DNA of 52,511 bases from Flavisolibacter sp. GTDB taxonomy: Bacteria > Bacteroidota > Bacteroidia > Chitinophagales > Chitinophagaceae. The position numbers and the translations under genes were made by a program. Numbering within the stretch: position 1 is the stretch's first letter; each line of letters begins with the position of its first letter. The stretch spans positions 1-52,511 of the forward strand of contig JAQBNG010000102.1 of NCBI GenBank assembly GCA_028288675.1. Direction: 5' to 3'. The notes below the pieces were generated by a model, which was not told the DNA's origin, ran no database searches, and worked only from the letters and a program-made list of their open reading frames with translations. Shown here piece by piece: positions 36,994-45,764 of the stretch.

Positions 36994-37995
36994 TTACCTC
37001 GCTGACTTTTTAAGTAACAAGCCAAGACCTATTGCAATGCCACTAATTACTAAAGCAGAAAAAGCCAGTTTTTGTTTTTGTGTTGCAGGAGTGCTCCATC
37101 CGCCATATATAGATGTGCCAAATTCCGAAGGAAGAAAAAGGTTTCCATCGGTAAGCGCTATGCTATCCGCAGACTTAAAATATGTTTCCATTACACCTGC
37201 GGTGATGCGTCGCGAAAGTCCCGGCGCCAGCGCATGAGCGATTCGTAACAAGGTGGAAACCCCACCTGCTACGGTAGTACCTTTTGGGTGCAGCACCAAA
37301 TGAGCCATTGCCTTTGCCACCTGTCGGGGATTATAAACAGGCGGAGCCGGCTTTAAAACTTTGCCTGTATAATTGCCTGCATGTTGTATACCAGGCGTAT
37401 CTAAAAAAGCCGGGTATAAATTACAAACATGAATGTCCGGCCAACTATGTAACTCACCCTGCAGGGCCTCGCCAAAACCACGCAGTCCAAATTTTGATGC
37501 ACTATAACCCGCCGCATACGGTGTAGGAAACCAGCCGCCAACAGAGATATTATTGATCAATATACCATGGCCCTGCTCTTTAAAAACAGGCAGCACCGCA
37601 TGGGCTCCTTTTATATATCCTAATAAATTTATTTGCACAATAGCTTCATGAACAGCAAGTGGAGTTTCATCAAAAGCACCGGCTGCTAACACACCGGCAT
37701 TGTTTATCCATACATCTATCTTTCCACCCCATTCTTTTGCAACGGATGCTAAGTTGTTTATTGCAGCGGCTTCTTTTACATCGGCTACAACTACTAAGGC
37801 ACGTACACCCAACGCTTCACATTCTGTTGCTACCTCCAGCAAAGCTTCCTGCCTGCGGGCAGCTAATACCACATCGGCGCCACGGCTTGCCATTTCTATA
37901 GCAGCGGCACGGCCTGCACCGCTGGAAGCGCCGGTAATAACAATTGTTTTGCCCTGCAAGGGCTTTACTTTTTCATTGACCGTTGGCGCATTCAT
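36994..37995 (-). CDS. SDR family oxidoreductase with C-terminal anchor
   Basis: A 333-residue classical short-chain dehydrogenase. The cofactor motif is TGASSGAGRAA (21-31), with INNAG in the middle and the catalytic YSASK. ARRQE after beta 2 suggests NADP preference. A C-terminal membrane helix (LAFSALVISGIAIGLGLLL) anchors it, which is unusual for soluble SDRs but occurs in the membrane-associated SDR7C-like group. The substrate is unknown. The start at 37995 (MNAPTVNEK) is chosen; the upstream frame to 38058 adds an unlikely hydrophobic stretch. Confidence 0.87.
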   Translation of the reverse strand: MNAPTVNEKVKPLQGKTIVITGASSGAGRAAAIEMASRGADVVLAARRQEALLEVATECEALGVRALVVVADVKEAAAINNLASVAKEWGGKIDVWINNAGVLAAGAFDETPLAVHEAIVQINLLGYIKGAHAVLPVFKEQGHGILINNISVGGWFPTPYAAGYSASKFGLRGFGEALQGELHSWPDIHVCNLYPAFLDTPGIQHAGNYTGKVLKPAPPVYNPRQVAKAMAHLVLHPKGTTVAGGVSTLLRIAHALAPGLSRRITAGVMETYFKSADSIALTDGNLFLPSEFGTSIYGGWSTPATQKQKLAFSALVISGIAIGLGLLLKKSAR

Positions 37996-38259
37996 GTCTT
38001 CGGCTTTAGTTGCTATCAGTAGTAACAAGTGTATTTTAACTAACAAAAGAGGGTACAATAGTTACGCCATAGTTCAACGCATTAATGACAAACAATAAAT
38101 ACCTGAATGTGTTTCCGATCGTTATTACCTCGGGCAAACCGCTGTATTAGAACAACACTCATGCACTCTTATATTAAGACCTGTTTCTTATATTTATCAT
38201 CTGTAAACCGATATACTTAATTTGCTTCCAGGTGTAATTAAATGCTGCAGTACATAGCT

Positions 38260-38979
38260 ATGAACAAAAACAAAATTGCCATTGCCACCATCACCCGTGC
38301 AAGAAATGCGCAGGAAGAAAAGGAGTTAAGTCAATCGCTGGAAACCCTGGCTGCTTTAAACATTCCGGTTTTCATTACAGATGCCGGTTCGATACCAAGC
38401 TTTATTAATTTTCTGCAAAGCATACCACATTTCTTTCTATCAAAAGAACCGGTAGAAGGTGTGTATGCGCAGGCAAAGAACAGTTTGCTAGCGGCGTATG
38501 AAACCAACGTAGATTATATTTTTTATACAGAACCTGATAAAGGGGCTTTCTTTCGCAACTCGCTCCTAAATATGTTGGATGCTATAGAAGAAAATGAGCA
38601 GTTAGGTATCATGATGGCGAGCCGCTCACAACCAGGGTTTGCAACCTTTCCATCCTTTCAGCAAATGACCGAAACAACAATTAATAATTGCTGCGCTGAA
38701 GTCATGGGCAAAAAAACAGATTATTGTTATGGCCCTTTTCTTCTAAACAAAAAATTAGTGCCTTACATAGATTTTATAAAGGAAGATATCGGCTGGGGCT
38801 GGCGGCCTTACTTATTTGCCATGGCGCATTGTTTAGGATATAAAGTAGAAGCTTTTGAAAAAGACTTTTTATGCCCGCAGCATCAAAGAGACGATGATGC
38901 AAAAGAACGCATCTACCGCATGAAACAATTAGAGGAAAACATAAGAGGATTGGTGCTTTCAACTCAAGTAAAATTATAA
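38260..38979 (+). CDS. Glycosyltransferase-like protein
   Basis: A 239-residue protein with a GT-A-like N-terminal half: KIAIATITRARNAQEE, later VDYIFYTEPDKGAFF in the place of a nucleotide/metal-binding acidic motif. MMASRSQPGF and GWGWRPYLFAMAH lie in the acceptor half. This is suggestive of a nucleotide-sugar transferase, but no exact family is recognised. The start at 38260 is chosen because MNKNKIAIATIT begins the first beta strand. It is a single gene. Confidence 0.5.
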   Translation: MNKNKIAIATITRARNAQEEKELSQSLETLAALNIPVFITDAGSIPSFINFLQSIPHFFLSKEPVEGVYAQAKNSLLAAYETNVDYIFYTEPDKGAFFRNSLLNMLDAIEENEQLGIMMASRSQPGFATFPSFQQMTETTINNCCAEVMGKKTDYCYGPFLLNKKLVPYIDFIKEDIGWGWRPYLFAMAHCLGYKVEAFEKDFLCPQHQRDDDAKERIYRMKQLEENIRGLVLSTQVKL

Positions 38980-39139
38980 ATACAGGTTTCTGTTATAGAA
39001 GGCAAAAGTATAATTCTTAATCCGGAATGAGTAAACGCAGCGTAGCAATAAAGCAAGTAAACCATTTGTCCTCAGCTTCAATCTTAACCTTTGCCTGAAT
39101 CCCTGTCTTTATCTTTATGCCCTAACTACTATCATTCCT

Positions 39140-39532
39140 ATGGGGTTTGTAATTCTTAAATCTTTCGCTAATTATATTGATGCGCATATCCTCCTGGGCC
39201 GCCTGGAAGAGGAAGGCATACAGTGCTGGTTAAAAAATGAGAATACAACCACGATCATGCCTATCTGGACAACTGCTATTGGCGGCATTCAGTTAATGGT
39301 AAATGAAGATCAATCGCAAAGGGCCGGAGATCTGCTTAAGAAATTTGAAGCTGAAAAGAAAAAAGTAACTAAATGCCCTGAGTGCGGCAGTGAAGATGTA
39401 GAATACATAAATACCATGCGCAAACCTGTTAACTGGCTTAGTGCCGCCATTACTTTTTTAGCAGGTGACATAGCAGTAATGCCGGAGCAGCGGTACCATT
39501 GCTTTAGCTGTAAGAGCGAATGGAAGGGATAG
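39140..39532 (+). CDS. DUF2007 protein with zinc ribbon
   Basis: A 130-residue protein. Residues 1-70 match the DUF2007 fold (a small PII-like alpha/beta domain, FANYIDAHILLGRLEEEGI, called putative signal-transducing). The rest carries CPEC (Cys79, Cys82) and CFSC (Cys121, Cys124), a zinc-ribbon arrangement with a hydrophobic stretch between. The function is unknown; a regulatory or adaptor role is assumed for the family. It converges with the DUF983 gene. Confidence 0.8.
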   Translation: MGFVILKSFANYIDAHILLGRLEEEGIQCWLKNENTTTIMPIWTTAIGGIQLMVNEDQSQRAGDLLKKFEAEKKKVTKCPECGSEDVEYINTMRKPVNWLSAAITFLAGDIAVMPEQRYHCFSCKSEWKG

Positions 39533-39570
39533 CGATAAGCTTATACTATACATTCAACTACCTGCTATTC

Positions 39571-40032
39571 TTACCAATTTCCCGCATGCTCTTTATTCAC
39601 CCTTTCCGGTTCTATAATATCGCCTTCTTTCCAGTAGGGACTATATGGAACAAAAAATACAATCCAAACCGCACGGGATAAACGCATCAACGGTGGCTGA
39701 AGTGCTACTAACAAAAAAGCGTTAATTCCCATCCACCAAAAAAACCGGCTGTCCTTTAAAGAAAATCCAATAGTGATCCACCACAATACAAATGTGAGTA
39801 CACAAAATAAAACGGCCAGTGCATAGCTAACCATATTAGTTCCATAATAAAACCCCGGCTCCATATCAAGCGGCTGACCGCATACAAGGCAGCGTTCATT
39901 CATTCGCATAAAGGTTTTTAGTTTATACGGATTGCTTTCTTTAAACATATCACCTCTGCGGCAACGGGGACATTTATTTTTTAAAATGCTTAGTATCAAA
40001 GCCGGTTTTTCATCTTTCTGTACTGCACACAT
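39571..40032 (-). CDS. DUF983 membrane protein with zinc-finger-like cysteines
   Basis: A 153-residue protein of the DUF983 family. CPRC (Cys21, Cys24) followed by RRGDMF and CLVC (Cys48, Cys51) followed by EPGFYYGTNM are the family marks. Two membrane helices follow (about 65-85 and 92-110). The function is unknown. It probably forms a zinc site facing the cytoplasm. The start at 40032 is chosen because it begins just before the conserved region. Confidence 0.85.
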   Translation of the reverse strand: MCAVQKDEKPALILSILKNKCPRCRRGDMFKESNPYKLKTFMRMNERCLVCGQPLDMEPGFYYGTNMVSYALAVLFCVLTFVLWWITIGFSLKDSRFFWWMGINAFLLVALQPPLMRLSRAVWIVFFVPYSPYWKEGDIIEPERVNKEHAGNW

Positions 40033-40160
40033 CGTATTCAATTTTATAAAGTGCAAATATAAAGAGGGCTAATTTGCAATTAGCAACAATGCAGTCAGCA
40101 GTAAAGTTGCAAATTGCCTATTGCCTTTCCGTTGGCATAAATTTTTGAACAACATTACCT

Positions 40161-41699
40161 ATGGCAAACGAACTACCAACCAATAACGAACCTGATGTAT
40201 TACTGATAGGTGCAGGCATTATGAGCGCCACCCTGGCCATGCTTATAAAGCAACTGGAACCTTCGTGGGCTATTGAAATAGTAGAGCGGTTAGATGCCGC
40301 AGCTACCGAAAGTTCCGATGCGTGGAATAATGCCGGAACCGGCCACTCCGCCTTTTGCGAATTAAACTATACACCTGAAAAAGAAGATGGTATTATTGAT
40401 ACTTCCAAAGCAGTAAAAATTGCTGCCTCCTTTGAAGAAAGCAAACAGTTTTGGGCCTATTTGGTAGAGAATAATATCATTACTCCTCCCTCTTCTTTTA
40501 TTCATTCCATTCCGCATTGCAGTTTTGTTTGGGGCGAAGAAAATGTAACCTACCTGCGTAAGCGATACGAGGCGCTAACCGCTTGTCATTTGTTTAAAGG
40601 CATGCAGTTCTCCACTAACCCGCAACAAATAAAAGAATGGATGCCGTTAGTATTGAAAGGCAGAGAAAACCACAGTGCTGTAGCAGCTACTAAAATGGAT
40701 TTAGGTACGGATGTAAATTTTGGCTCACTCACCCGTTGCCTGTTTGATTGTTTGCAAAAGTCCGGTGGTGTAAACATTGATTTTACCCAGGATGTAAAAG
40801 ACCTGAAAAGGCGGGGTAATAAGTGGGAAGTAAAAACAAAGGACCTGGTTTCCGGTACTGCAAGAAACATTACAGCATCTTTTGTTTTTATTGGCGCCGG
40901 TGGAGGTTCGTTGCCCTTGCTGTTAAAGAGTGGCATACCCGAGGGCAAAGGCTATGGGGGCTTCCCTGTTAGCGGGCAATGGCTGCGCTGCATAAATGAA
41001 GAAGTAATACAACAGCATAATGCAAAAGTGTATGGACTGGCGGATGTTGGTGCGCCCCCTATGTCGGTGCCACATTTAGATACAAGATGGATAAAAGGCA
41101 AGCGGGAATTATTGTTTGGACCTTATGCAGGCTTCACGACAAAATTTTTAAAGGAAGGTTCGATCTGGGATCTATTTAAATCAATTAAGTTATCAAACAT
41201 AAAAGCAATGCTGGGTGCAGGTATTCACAACTTACCCCTGACAAAATATTTAATTGACCAGGTGCGGTTAACATCGGAGTCAAGGCTGGATGCTTTAAAA
41301 AAATATTATCCCGATGCGAGAAAGGAAGACTGGGAATTAGCAGTTGCCGGCTACCGGGTGCAGGTAATAAAAAAAGATGAAGAAGAAGGTGGTGTGCTGG
41401 AGTTCGGCACCGAAGTGGTAAGTGCCGCAGACGGCAGCATTGCTGCGTTATTAGGCGCTTCGCCCGGCGCTTCCACAGCGGTTTCCATCATGCTGGGCTT
41501 ATTAAAAAAATGTTTCCCGCAACAAGCTTCTTCTCAAAAATGGAACGATAAATTAAAAGAGATGATTCCTTCTTATCAAGAATCTTTGGGCACCGATGCT
41601 GCCTTATTGCAACAGGTACGTAACTGGACAACTAAGGTGTTATCGCTATCTGACTTGCATGAAAATCATGTTGCCATTAACTCTGCCACAAATGGGTAA
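40161..41699 (+). CDS. mqo: Malate:quinone oxidoreductase
   Basis: A 512-residue FAD enzyme that oxidises malate to oxaloacetate and passes electrons to the quinone pool, serving the TCA cycle at the inner membrane face. The FAD motif is LLIGAGIMSATLAMLI (15-30). SSDAWNNAGTGHSAFCELNY is the family signature. The C-terminal GASPGASTAVSIML is also typical. Length is normal (about 500). A TTG..AAATTTTTG promoter-like pair precedes it. It is a single gene. Confidence 0.95.
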   Translation: MANELPTNNEPDVLLIGAGIMSATLAMLIKQLEPSWAIEIVERLDAAATESSDAWNNAGTGHSAFCELNYTPEKEDGIIDTSKAVKIAASFEESKQFWAYLVENNIITPPSSFIHSIPHCSFVWGEENVTYLRKRYEALTACHLFKGMQFSTNPQQIKEWMPLVLKGRENHSAVAATKMDLGTDVNFGSLTRCLFDCLQKSGGVNIDFTQDVKDLKRRGNKWEVKTKDLVSGTARNITASFVFIGAGGGSLPLLLKSGIPEGKGYGGFPVSGQWLRCINEEVIQQHNAKVYGLADVGAPPMSVPHLDTRWIKGKRELLFGPYAGFTTKFLKEGSIWDLFKSIKLSNIKAMLGAGIHNLPLTKYLIDQVRLTSESRLDALKKYYPDARKEDWELAVAGYRVQVIKKDEEEGGVLEFGTEVVSAADGSIAALLGASPGASTAVSIMLGLLKKCFPQQASSQKWNDKLKEMIPSYQESLGTDAALLQQVRNWTTKVLSLSDLHENHVAINSATNG

Positions 41700-41972
41700 A
41701 ATGTAAATAGAAAACAGAATGTAAAACTGTCTTACTATTGAAAGATGTGTTCCTTTTCACCCTCTTTTGTAAAGCGGCTTTTACCTAAATGAACTGCATA
41801 AAAATTTACATATTGCAGTTCCATATTTTATCGTTTACATTTCAAAGTGAACCTTGCCTTAAACATAAAAGTCTGTTGCATATTTTCAATTTCTCCTTAA
41901 TTTAGCATCCTTTAAATGTGACTGCTTTCACAGCCCCAAAAAAAACTTAACAGACAGCATTTGTGTCCTTGT

Positions 41973-41980
41973 AAAGGAGG
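41973..41980 (+). promoter_or_regulatory. Strong Shine-Dalgarno sequence
   Basis: AAAGGAGG lies 11 nt upstream of the ATG at 41992. Bacteroidota genes rarely carry such a motif. A nearer ATG at 41987 would encode only Met-Leu before a stop, so the second ATG is used, or the first makes a dipeptide with overlapping re-initiation. Confidence 0.6.
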
Positions 41981-41991
41981 AGAAACATGTT

Positions 41992-42237
41992 ATGACGTTG
42001 TATAATTTTACGCTATTGCAGGACAGGGAAAAAATAGACCTTTTATACGAGCAAGGTGTGTATGTTGGTAAGCGTAAAATTGGCAATGCCAGTGTGATCT
42101 TATACCAGCTTGAAGGTTTTTATGCAGAAGTTTTCTACTACACCTATCGCCGCCATATAAAATTGATCAGCTGCTTTGCCGGAACCGCAAGGCTTGATCC
42201 TTACCTGGCGGAAATAAATGTAGGCCACCTGGTTTAA
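41992..42237 (+). CDS. Conserved small hypothetical protein
   Basis: An 81-residue protein with no recognised domain. The pattern DREKIDLLYEQGVYVGKRKI, then VILYQLEGFYAEVFYYTYRR, then LDPYLAEI suggests a compact alpha/beta fold. I recall similar small proteins in other Bacteroidota, often in several copies, without known function. It has an unusually strong Shine-Dalgarno sequence and lies 15 nt before a receiver-domain gene, so it may be made together with that regulator. Confidence 0.65.
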   Translation: MTLYNFTLLQDREKIDLLYEQGVYVGKRKIGNASVILYQLEGFYAEVFYYTYRRHIKLISCFAGTARLDPYLAEINVGHLV

Positions 42238-42252
42238 GCAGTTTTTTTAAGT

Positions 42253-42717
42253 ATGATTACAAGCCACCAAAATATGACTAAATTTTTAGCACCTAAGCAC
42301 ATTGTTGTGTATGCCGACGACGACCCCGATGATATAGAACTGGTAGAGGATGCGTTTAAGCGTTATGCCAACAATGTAGAAGTTATTACATTCAGAGATG
42401 CCAGCCGGGCACTGTCTTACTTAAAGAATCAAACCGACCTTGATCCTCTGCCCTGCCTTATAATTTTAGACATCAACATGCCATTGATGGATGGTAAAGA
42501 AGCGTTGATACGGCTTCGCCAAATGGAGCGGTACGAAGCTCTTCCGGTGGTTCTTTTCACCACCTCCTCCATGCCTTTAGATAAAGCTTTTGCAAAGCGC
42601 TATAATGCCGGTTTTATCACAAAACCATTAGGGTACGACCAGATGGAACACATTACAAAAGAATTCATTGATCACTGCTCAGAAGATAATCAAAAGAAAA
42701 TCAGGAGACTTGGCTAA
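42253..42717 (+). CDS. Receiver-only response regulator
   Basis: A 154-residue CheY-like receiver with no output domain. The acidic pocket is ADDDPDD (21-27), the phosphoacceptor is Asp73 in LDINMP, FTTSS holds the switch Thr/Ser and ITKPLG holds the conserved lysine. Single receivers pass phosphate or bind a partner protein. No histidine kinase is adjacent. Met8 (42274) is an alternative start. It follows the 81-residue gene by 15 nt and probably shares its transcript. Confidence 0.9.
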   Translation: MITSHQNMTKFLAPKHIVVYADDDPDDIELVEDAFKRYANNVEVITFRDASRALSYLKNQTDLDPLPCLIILDINMPLMDGKEALIRLRQMERYEALPVVLFTTSSMPLDKAFAKRYNAGFITKPLGYDQMEHITKEFIDHCSEDNQKKIRRLG

Positions 42718-43242
42718 CCTGCAGCCGGCACAAACGATAGTTACTTAATGCAATTCACGTTTAAGAATAAAACCTCGGTCGGTAAAACGATTGGGGGTTT
42801 TTTGGGCCAGGGGGAAGGAATATCTGTCAGGCTTTTGTTGCGTCGCACTCTTGTACGCTTTGTTCGCAATGCAGCAAAAGCCTCATCCTCTTATCCTTCT
42901 CCGCAAACAACAATTCTCTTCAGCATTGCACAACCACTCTTCAGGAATTCAACCTATCAACTATACTAAACATCGTCACTTGTCATCCCGACGAAGGGGG
43001 AGCTTTGAACCTGATTGTAAATGACTTATACCAAGAGTAACACTTCTCGCATTTTCCGCTCATAAAGTATGAATCAAATACTCCTTCGTCGGGATGACAA
43101 GCTGGTAACTGCATAATAGCAGCCATACTTTACAATTGTTACCTTGCACCTCCGCGTGAAACCCATCTTACTCCTTCACCCGCCCTCCTACATCACATCA
43201 GCAAATTCTTTTCTCTTTCAAATAAAGCCGTAATTTTTCGGC
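42718..43242. other. Repeat-rich gap between response regulator and DUF2911 gene
   Basis: A 525-nt stretch without a credible gene. It holds GTTGCGTCGCACTCTTGTACG (42837-42857, also at 19400 in reverse). AGGCTTTTG and CAAAAGCCT flank that element. A 19-bp inverted repeat CTTGTCATCCCGACGAAGG (42979-42997 with 43083-43101) follows. Short frames here translate only repeat sequence. Confidence 0.65.
42979..43101. repeat. Inverted repeat of the GTCATCCCGACGAAGG family
   Basis: CTTGTCATCCCGACGAAGG (42979-42997) and CCTTCGTCGGGATGACAAG (43083-43101) are exact 19-bp reverse complements 85 nt apart. I recall this core as a dispersed element in many bacterial genomes. Both copies point outward from an A/T-rich spacer. 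Confidence 0.8.
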
Positions 43243-43866
43243 ATGAAATACCCGCTTGCTGTTTGTTGCCTCAGCTTGATTTTTTCCTGTGGCAATAAGC
43301 CCGAAACTGCACCTGCTTCACAAAAGATCAAGGCCATAGATTCCAACATTATAAAAAAAGAAACTGCCAATCCTTATATGCAGGTAGATGTTTCGCCAAT
43401 GGACATGGCTTACTTCCCAACCGATTACCCGATAAAAAAAATGAACGGTGAAGTAGCGGCACTTCCGGTGGCGAGAGTTATATACAGCCGTCCGCACCTT
43501 GGTGGCCGCAAGCTGTTTGGTGGTTTGGTAAAATGGGGACAACCCTGGCGCCTCGGTGCTAACGAAGCTACCGAGATAAGGTTCTTTCAACCGGTAACCA
43601 TTCAAACTAAAAAAATAGAAGTTGGACAGTACTCCATGTATGCTGTTCCATACGAAGACAGGTGGACGATTGTTTTCAACAGCAACTTATATTCCTGGGG
43701 ACTAAAGTTCGATTCTGCAAAAGACGTTTTTAGTTTTGATATACCAGCCCGCATCATGCCGCGGCTAATAGAACATTTTACCATGGCATTTGAAAAAACA
43801 GCAACCGGGGCCGATCTTATAATGGCATGGGAAGATAGGGAAGCCCGTTTGCCCATTCAATTTTAA
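43243..43866 (+). CDS. DUF2911 lipoprotein
   Basis: A 207-residue lipoprotein. The signal is MKYPLAVCCLSLIFSC with lipobox LIFSC (lipid-bound Cys16). The mature part follows the DUF2911 pattern: VARVIYSRPHLGGRKLFG, WGQPWRLGANEATEI, then VGQYSMYAVP. This family is common in Bacteroidota, with unknown function. It lies 3 nt upstream of asnB and is probably co-transcribed with it; a functional link is not obvious. Confidence 0.88.
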   Translation: MKYPLAVCCLSLIFSCGNKPETAPASQKIKAIDSNIIKKETANPYMQVDVSPMDMAYFPTDYPIKKMNGEVAALPVARVIYSRPHLGGRKLFGGLVKWGQPWRLGANEATEIRFFQPVTIQTKKIEVGQYSMYAVPYEDRWTIVFNSNLYSWGLKFDSAKDVFSFDIPARIMPRLIEHFTMAFEKTATGADLIMAWEDREARLPIQF

Positions 43867-43869
43867 ACC

Positions 43870-45714
43870 ATGTGTGGCATCGCTGGTATTGTTTCAAAAT
43901 CAGAAGTGGCAACTTTTTTACCCCGCTTAAAAAAAGCCACAGGCATCTTGTCGCACCGTGGCCCGGAAGAAGAAATTTTTTGGAGCAATGAAGAAGGCAC
44001 AGTCGCTTTTGGCCACCGCAGGTTATGCATTATAGATTTAAGTAAAAAGGCGGCGCAGCCCATGCATTATGCAGACCGCTATACCATAGTTTACAATGGT
44101 GAAATATATAACTACAGGGAAGTAAAAAAAGAGTTGCAAAACAAAGGGCACCAGTTCAAATCACAGTCAGATACGGAAGTGATTTTAGCTGCTTATGCTG
44201 AGTGGAGTACTGCTTGTTTACAAAAGTTTGAAGGCGCATTTTCCTTTGCTATCTGGGACCAAAAAGAGCAAACCATTTTTGCAGCCCGTGACCGTTTTGG
44301 CGAGAAGCCTTTTTTCTTTTTTTTTGATGACGAGCAACTGGTGTTTGCTTCGGAAATTAAAGCAATGTGGGAGATGGACGTTAAGAAAGAAGTGAACCAA
44401 AGCATGTTGTATAATTTTCTTACTATCGGCTATACAACCAATCCTTCGGATGCCGGTGAAACGTTTTACAATAACATACATAAGCTTCCCGCTGCACATT
44501 ACCTTACCTATTCGTTACAAAAAAACACTTTACATATTGAACGTTACTGGCAGGTGTACGCAGATGTAAATACTACCATTTCGGAAAGTGATGCCATTGA
44601 AAAATTCGATGAGTTATTTGCCGATAGCATCAGCAAAAGGCTGCGTAGCGATGTAGCTATTGGCACCAGCTTAAGTGGTGGTTTAGACAGTTCTTCCATT
44701 GTTGCTTTTTGTGCCGGTGAAACGGCAGCGCAGTACACACATAAATGTTTTACCGCTTCTTTTACAGGGTTTGAAAAAGACGAAACAGCATATGCTTCTG
44801 CAGTTGCAAAGAAGTTTGGTTTACAACATCACATAACAACAATTGCAGAAAGCGAAGTAGCCCATTTAATGGATAAAGTTGCCGCCTGCCAGGACGAGCC
44901 CTTTTCTTCTGCATCGGTACTGGCGCAGTATAAAGTTTTTGAATTGGCTAAAGCAGAAGGCGTAACGGTTTTATTGGATGGTCAGGGCGCAGATGAAGTG
45001 TTAGGAGGTTATCATAAATATTACAAATGGCTGTGGCAGGACCTGTATCGTACAAGAAGCTTGGGTAAGTCGGGTGAAGTAAAGGCGGCCCATGCATTGG
45101 GTGTTAAAGAGAGCTTTGGAATAAAGAATAAGCTGGCCGCTTTATTACCAGAATTCAGCGCTTCTATTTTACAGACACAAAAGAGCAAGCAAGCTTTTAA
45201 TCATCCTTATTTGAATAAAGACTTTGCCTTTAGCAACAAGCGAAATTTATACTATGCACTGCCAACATCACATGATTTAAATGGTGCTTTGTATTACAAC
45301 ACTTTCGTAAATGGATTAGAAGAATTATTGCGGCTGGCTGATAGAAACAGCATGGCACATTCGGTAGAAGTGCGCCTGCCTTTTTTACAACATGAGATGG
45401 TAGAATTTTTATTCACCCTGCCGCCCTATTTTAAAATTCGCCAGGGGTGGACGAAGTGGTTACTACGCAAAGCTGTTGATGATAAACTTCCGAAAGAAAT
45501 TGTTTGGCGTAAAGACAAAGTAGGATACGAACCGCCGCAAAAAGAATGGATGAAGAGTAAAGCAGTACAGGAAAAAATCATGGAAGGCAAGGAAAAGTTA
45601 GTGAAGGAAGGCATTTTAATTCCTTCCATTTTGCAGAATAAGATTATACCCAAAACAGCCCATGAAGATGAAAGCTTCGATTGGCGGTATTGGAGTGCAG
45701 CCCGGTTATTTTGA
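43870..45714 (+). CDS. asnB: Asparagine synthase (glutamine-hydrolysing)
   Basis: A 614-residue enzyme that makes asparagine from aspartate, ATP and glutamine. The N-terminal class II glutaminase domain has Cys2 as nucleophile (MCGIAGIV), HRGPEEE and YNGEIYNY. The C-terminal synthetase domain has the PP-loop SLSGGLDSSS and LDGQGADEVLGGYHKY. RLADRNSMAHSVEVRLPFL is also typical. The length suits AsnB-type enzymes rather than amidotransferases of capsule or antibiotic clusters, but those cannot be excluded. The start lies 3 nt after the DUF2911 gene. Confidence 0.93.
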   Translation: MCGIAGIVSKSEVATFLPRLKKATGILSHRGPEEEIFWSNEEGTVAFGHRRLCIIDLSKKAAQPMHYADRYTIVYNGEIYNYREVKKELQNKGHQFKSQSDTEVILAAYAEWSTACLQKFEGAFSFAIWDQKEQTIFAARDRFGEKPFFFFFDDEQLVFASEIKAMWEMDVKKEVNQSMLYNFLTIGYTTNPSDAGETFYNNIHKLPAAHYLTYSLQKNTLHIERYWQVYADVNTTISESDAIEKFDELFADSISKRLRSDVAIGTSLSGGLDSSSIVAFCAGETAAQYTHKCFTASFTGFEKDETAYASAVAKKFGLQHHITTIAESEVAHLMDKVAACQDEPFSSASVLAQYKVFELAKAEGVTVLLDGQGADEVLGGYHKYYKWLWQDLYRTRSLGKSGEVKAAHALGVKESFGIKNKLAALLPEFSASILQTQKSKQAFNHPYLNKDFAFSNKRNLYYALPTSHDLNGALYYNTFVNGLEELLRLADRNSMAHSVEVRLPFLQHEMVEFLFTLPPYFKIRQGWTKWLLRKAVDDKLPKEIVWRKDKVGYEPPQKEWMKSKAVQEKIMEGKEKLVKEGILIPSILQNKIIPKTAHEDESFDWRYWSAARLF

Positions 45715-45764
45715 GATGATTCTATAACTCTTTCCTACAGAAAAATCGTAAGCAAAGAGTAGCA

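Noticed and set aside
42748-43024. Overlapping short frames in the gap after the response regulator
   Set aside because: They translate the GTTGCGTCGCACTC and GTCATCCCGACGAAGG repeats and overlap one another.
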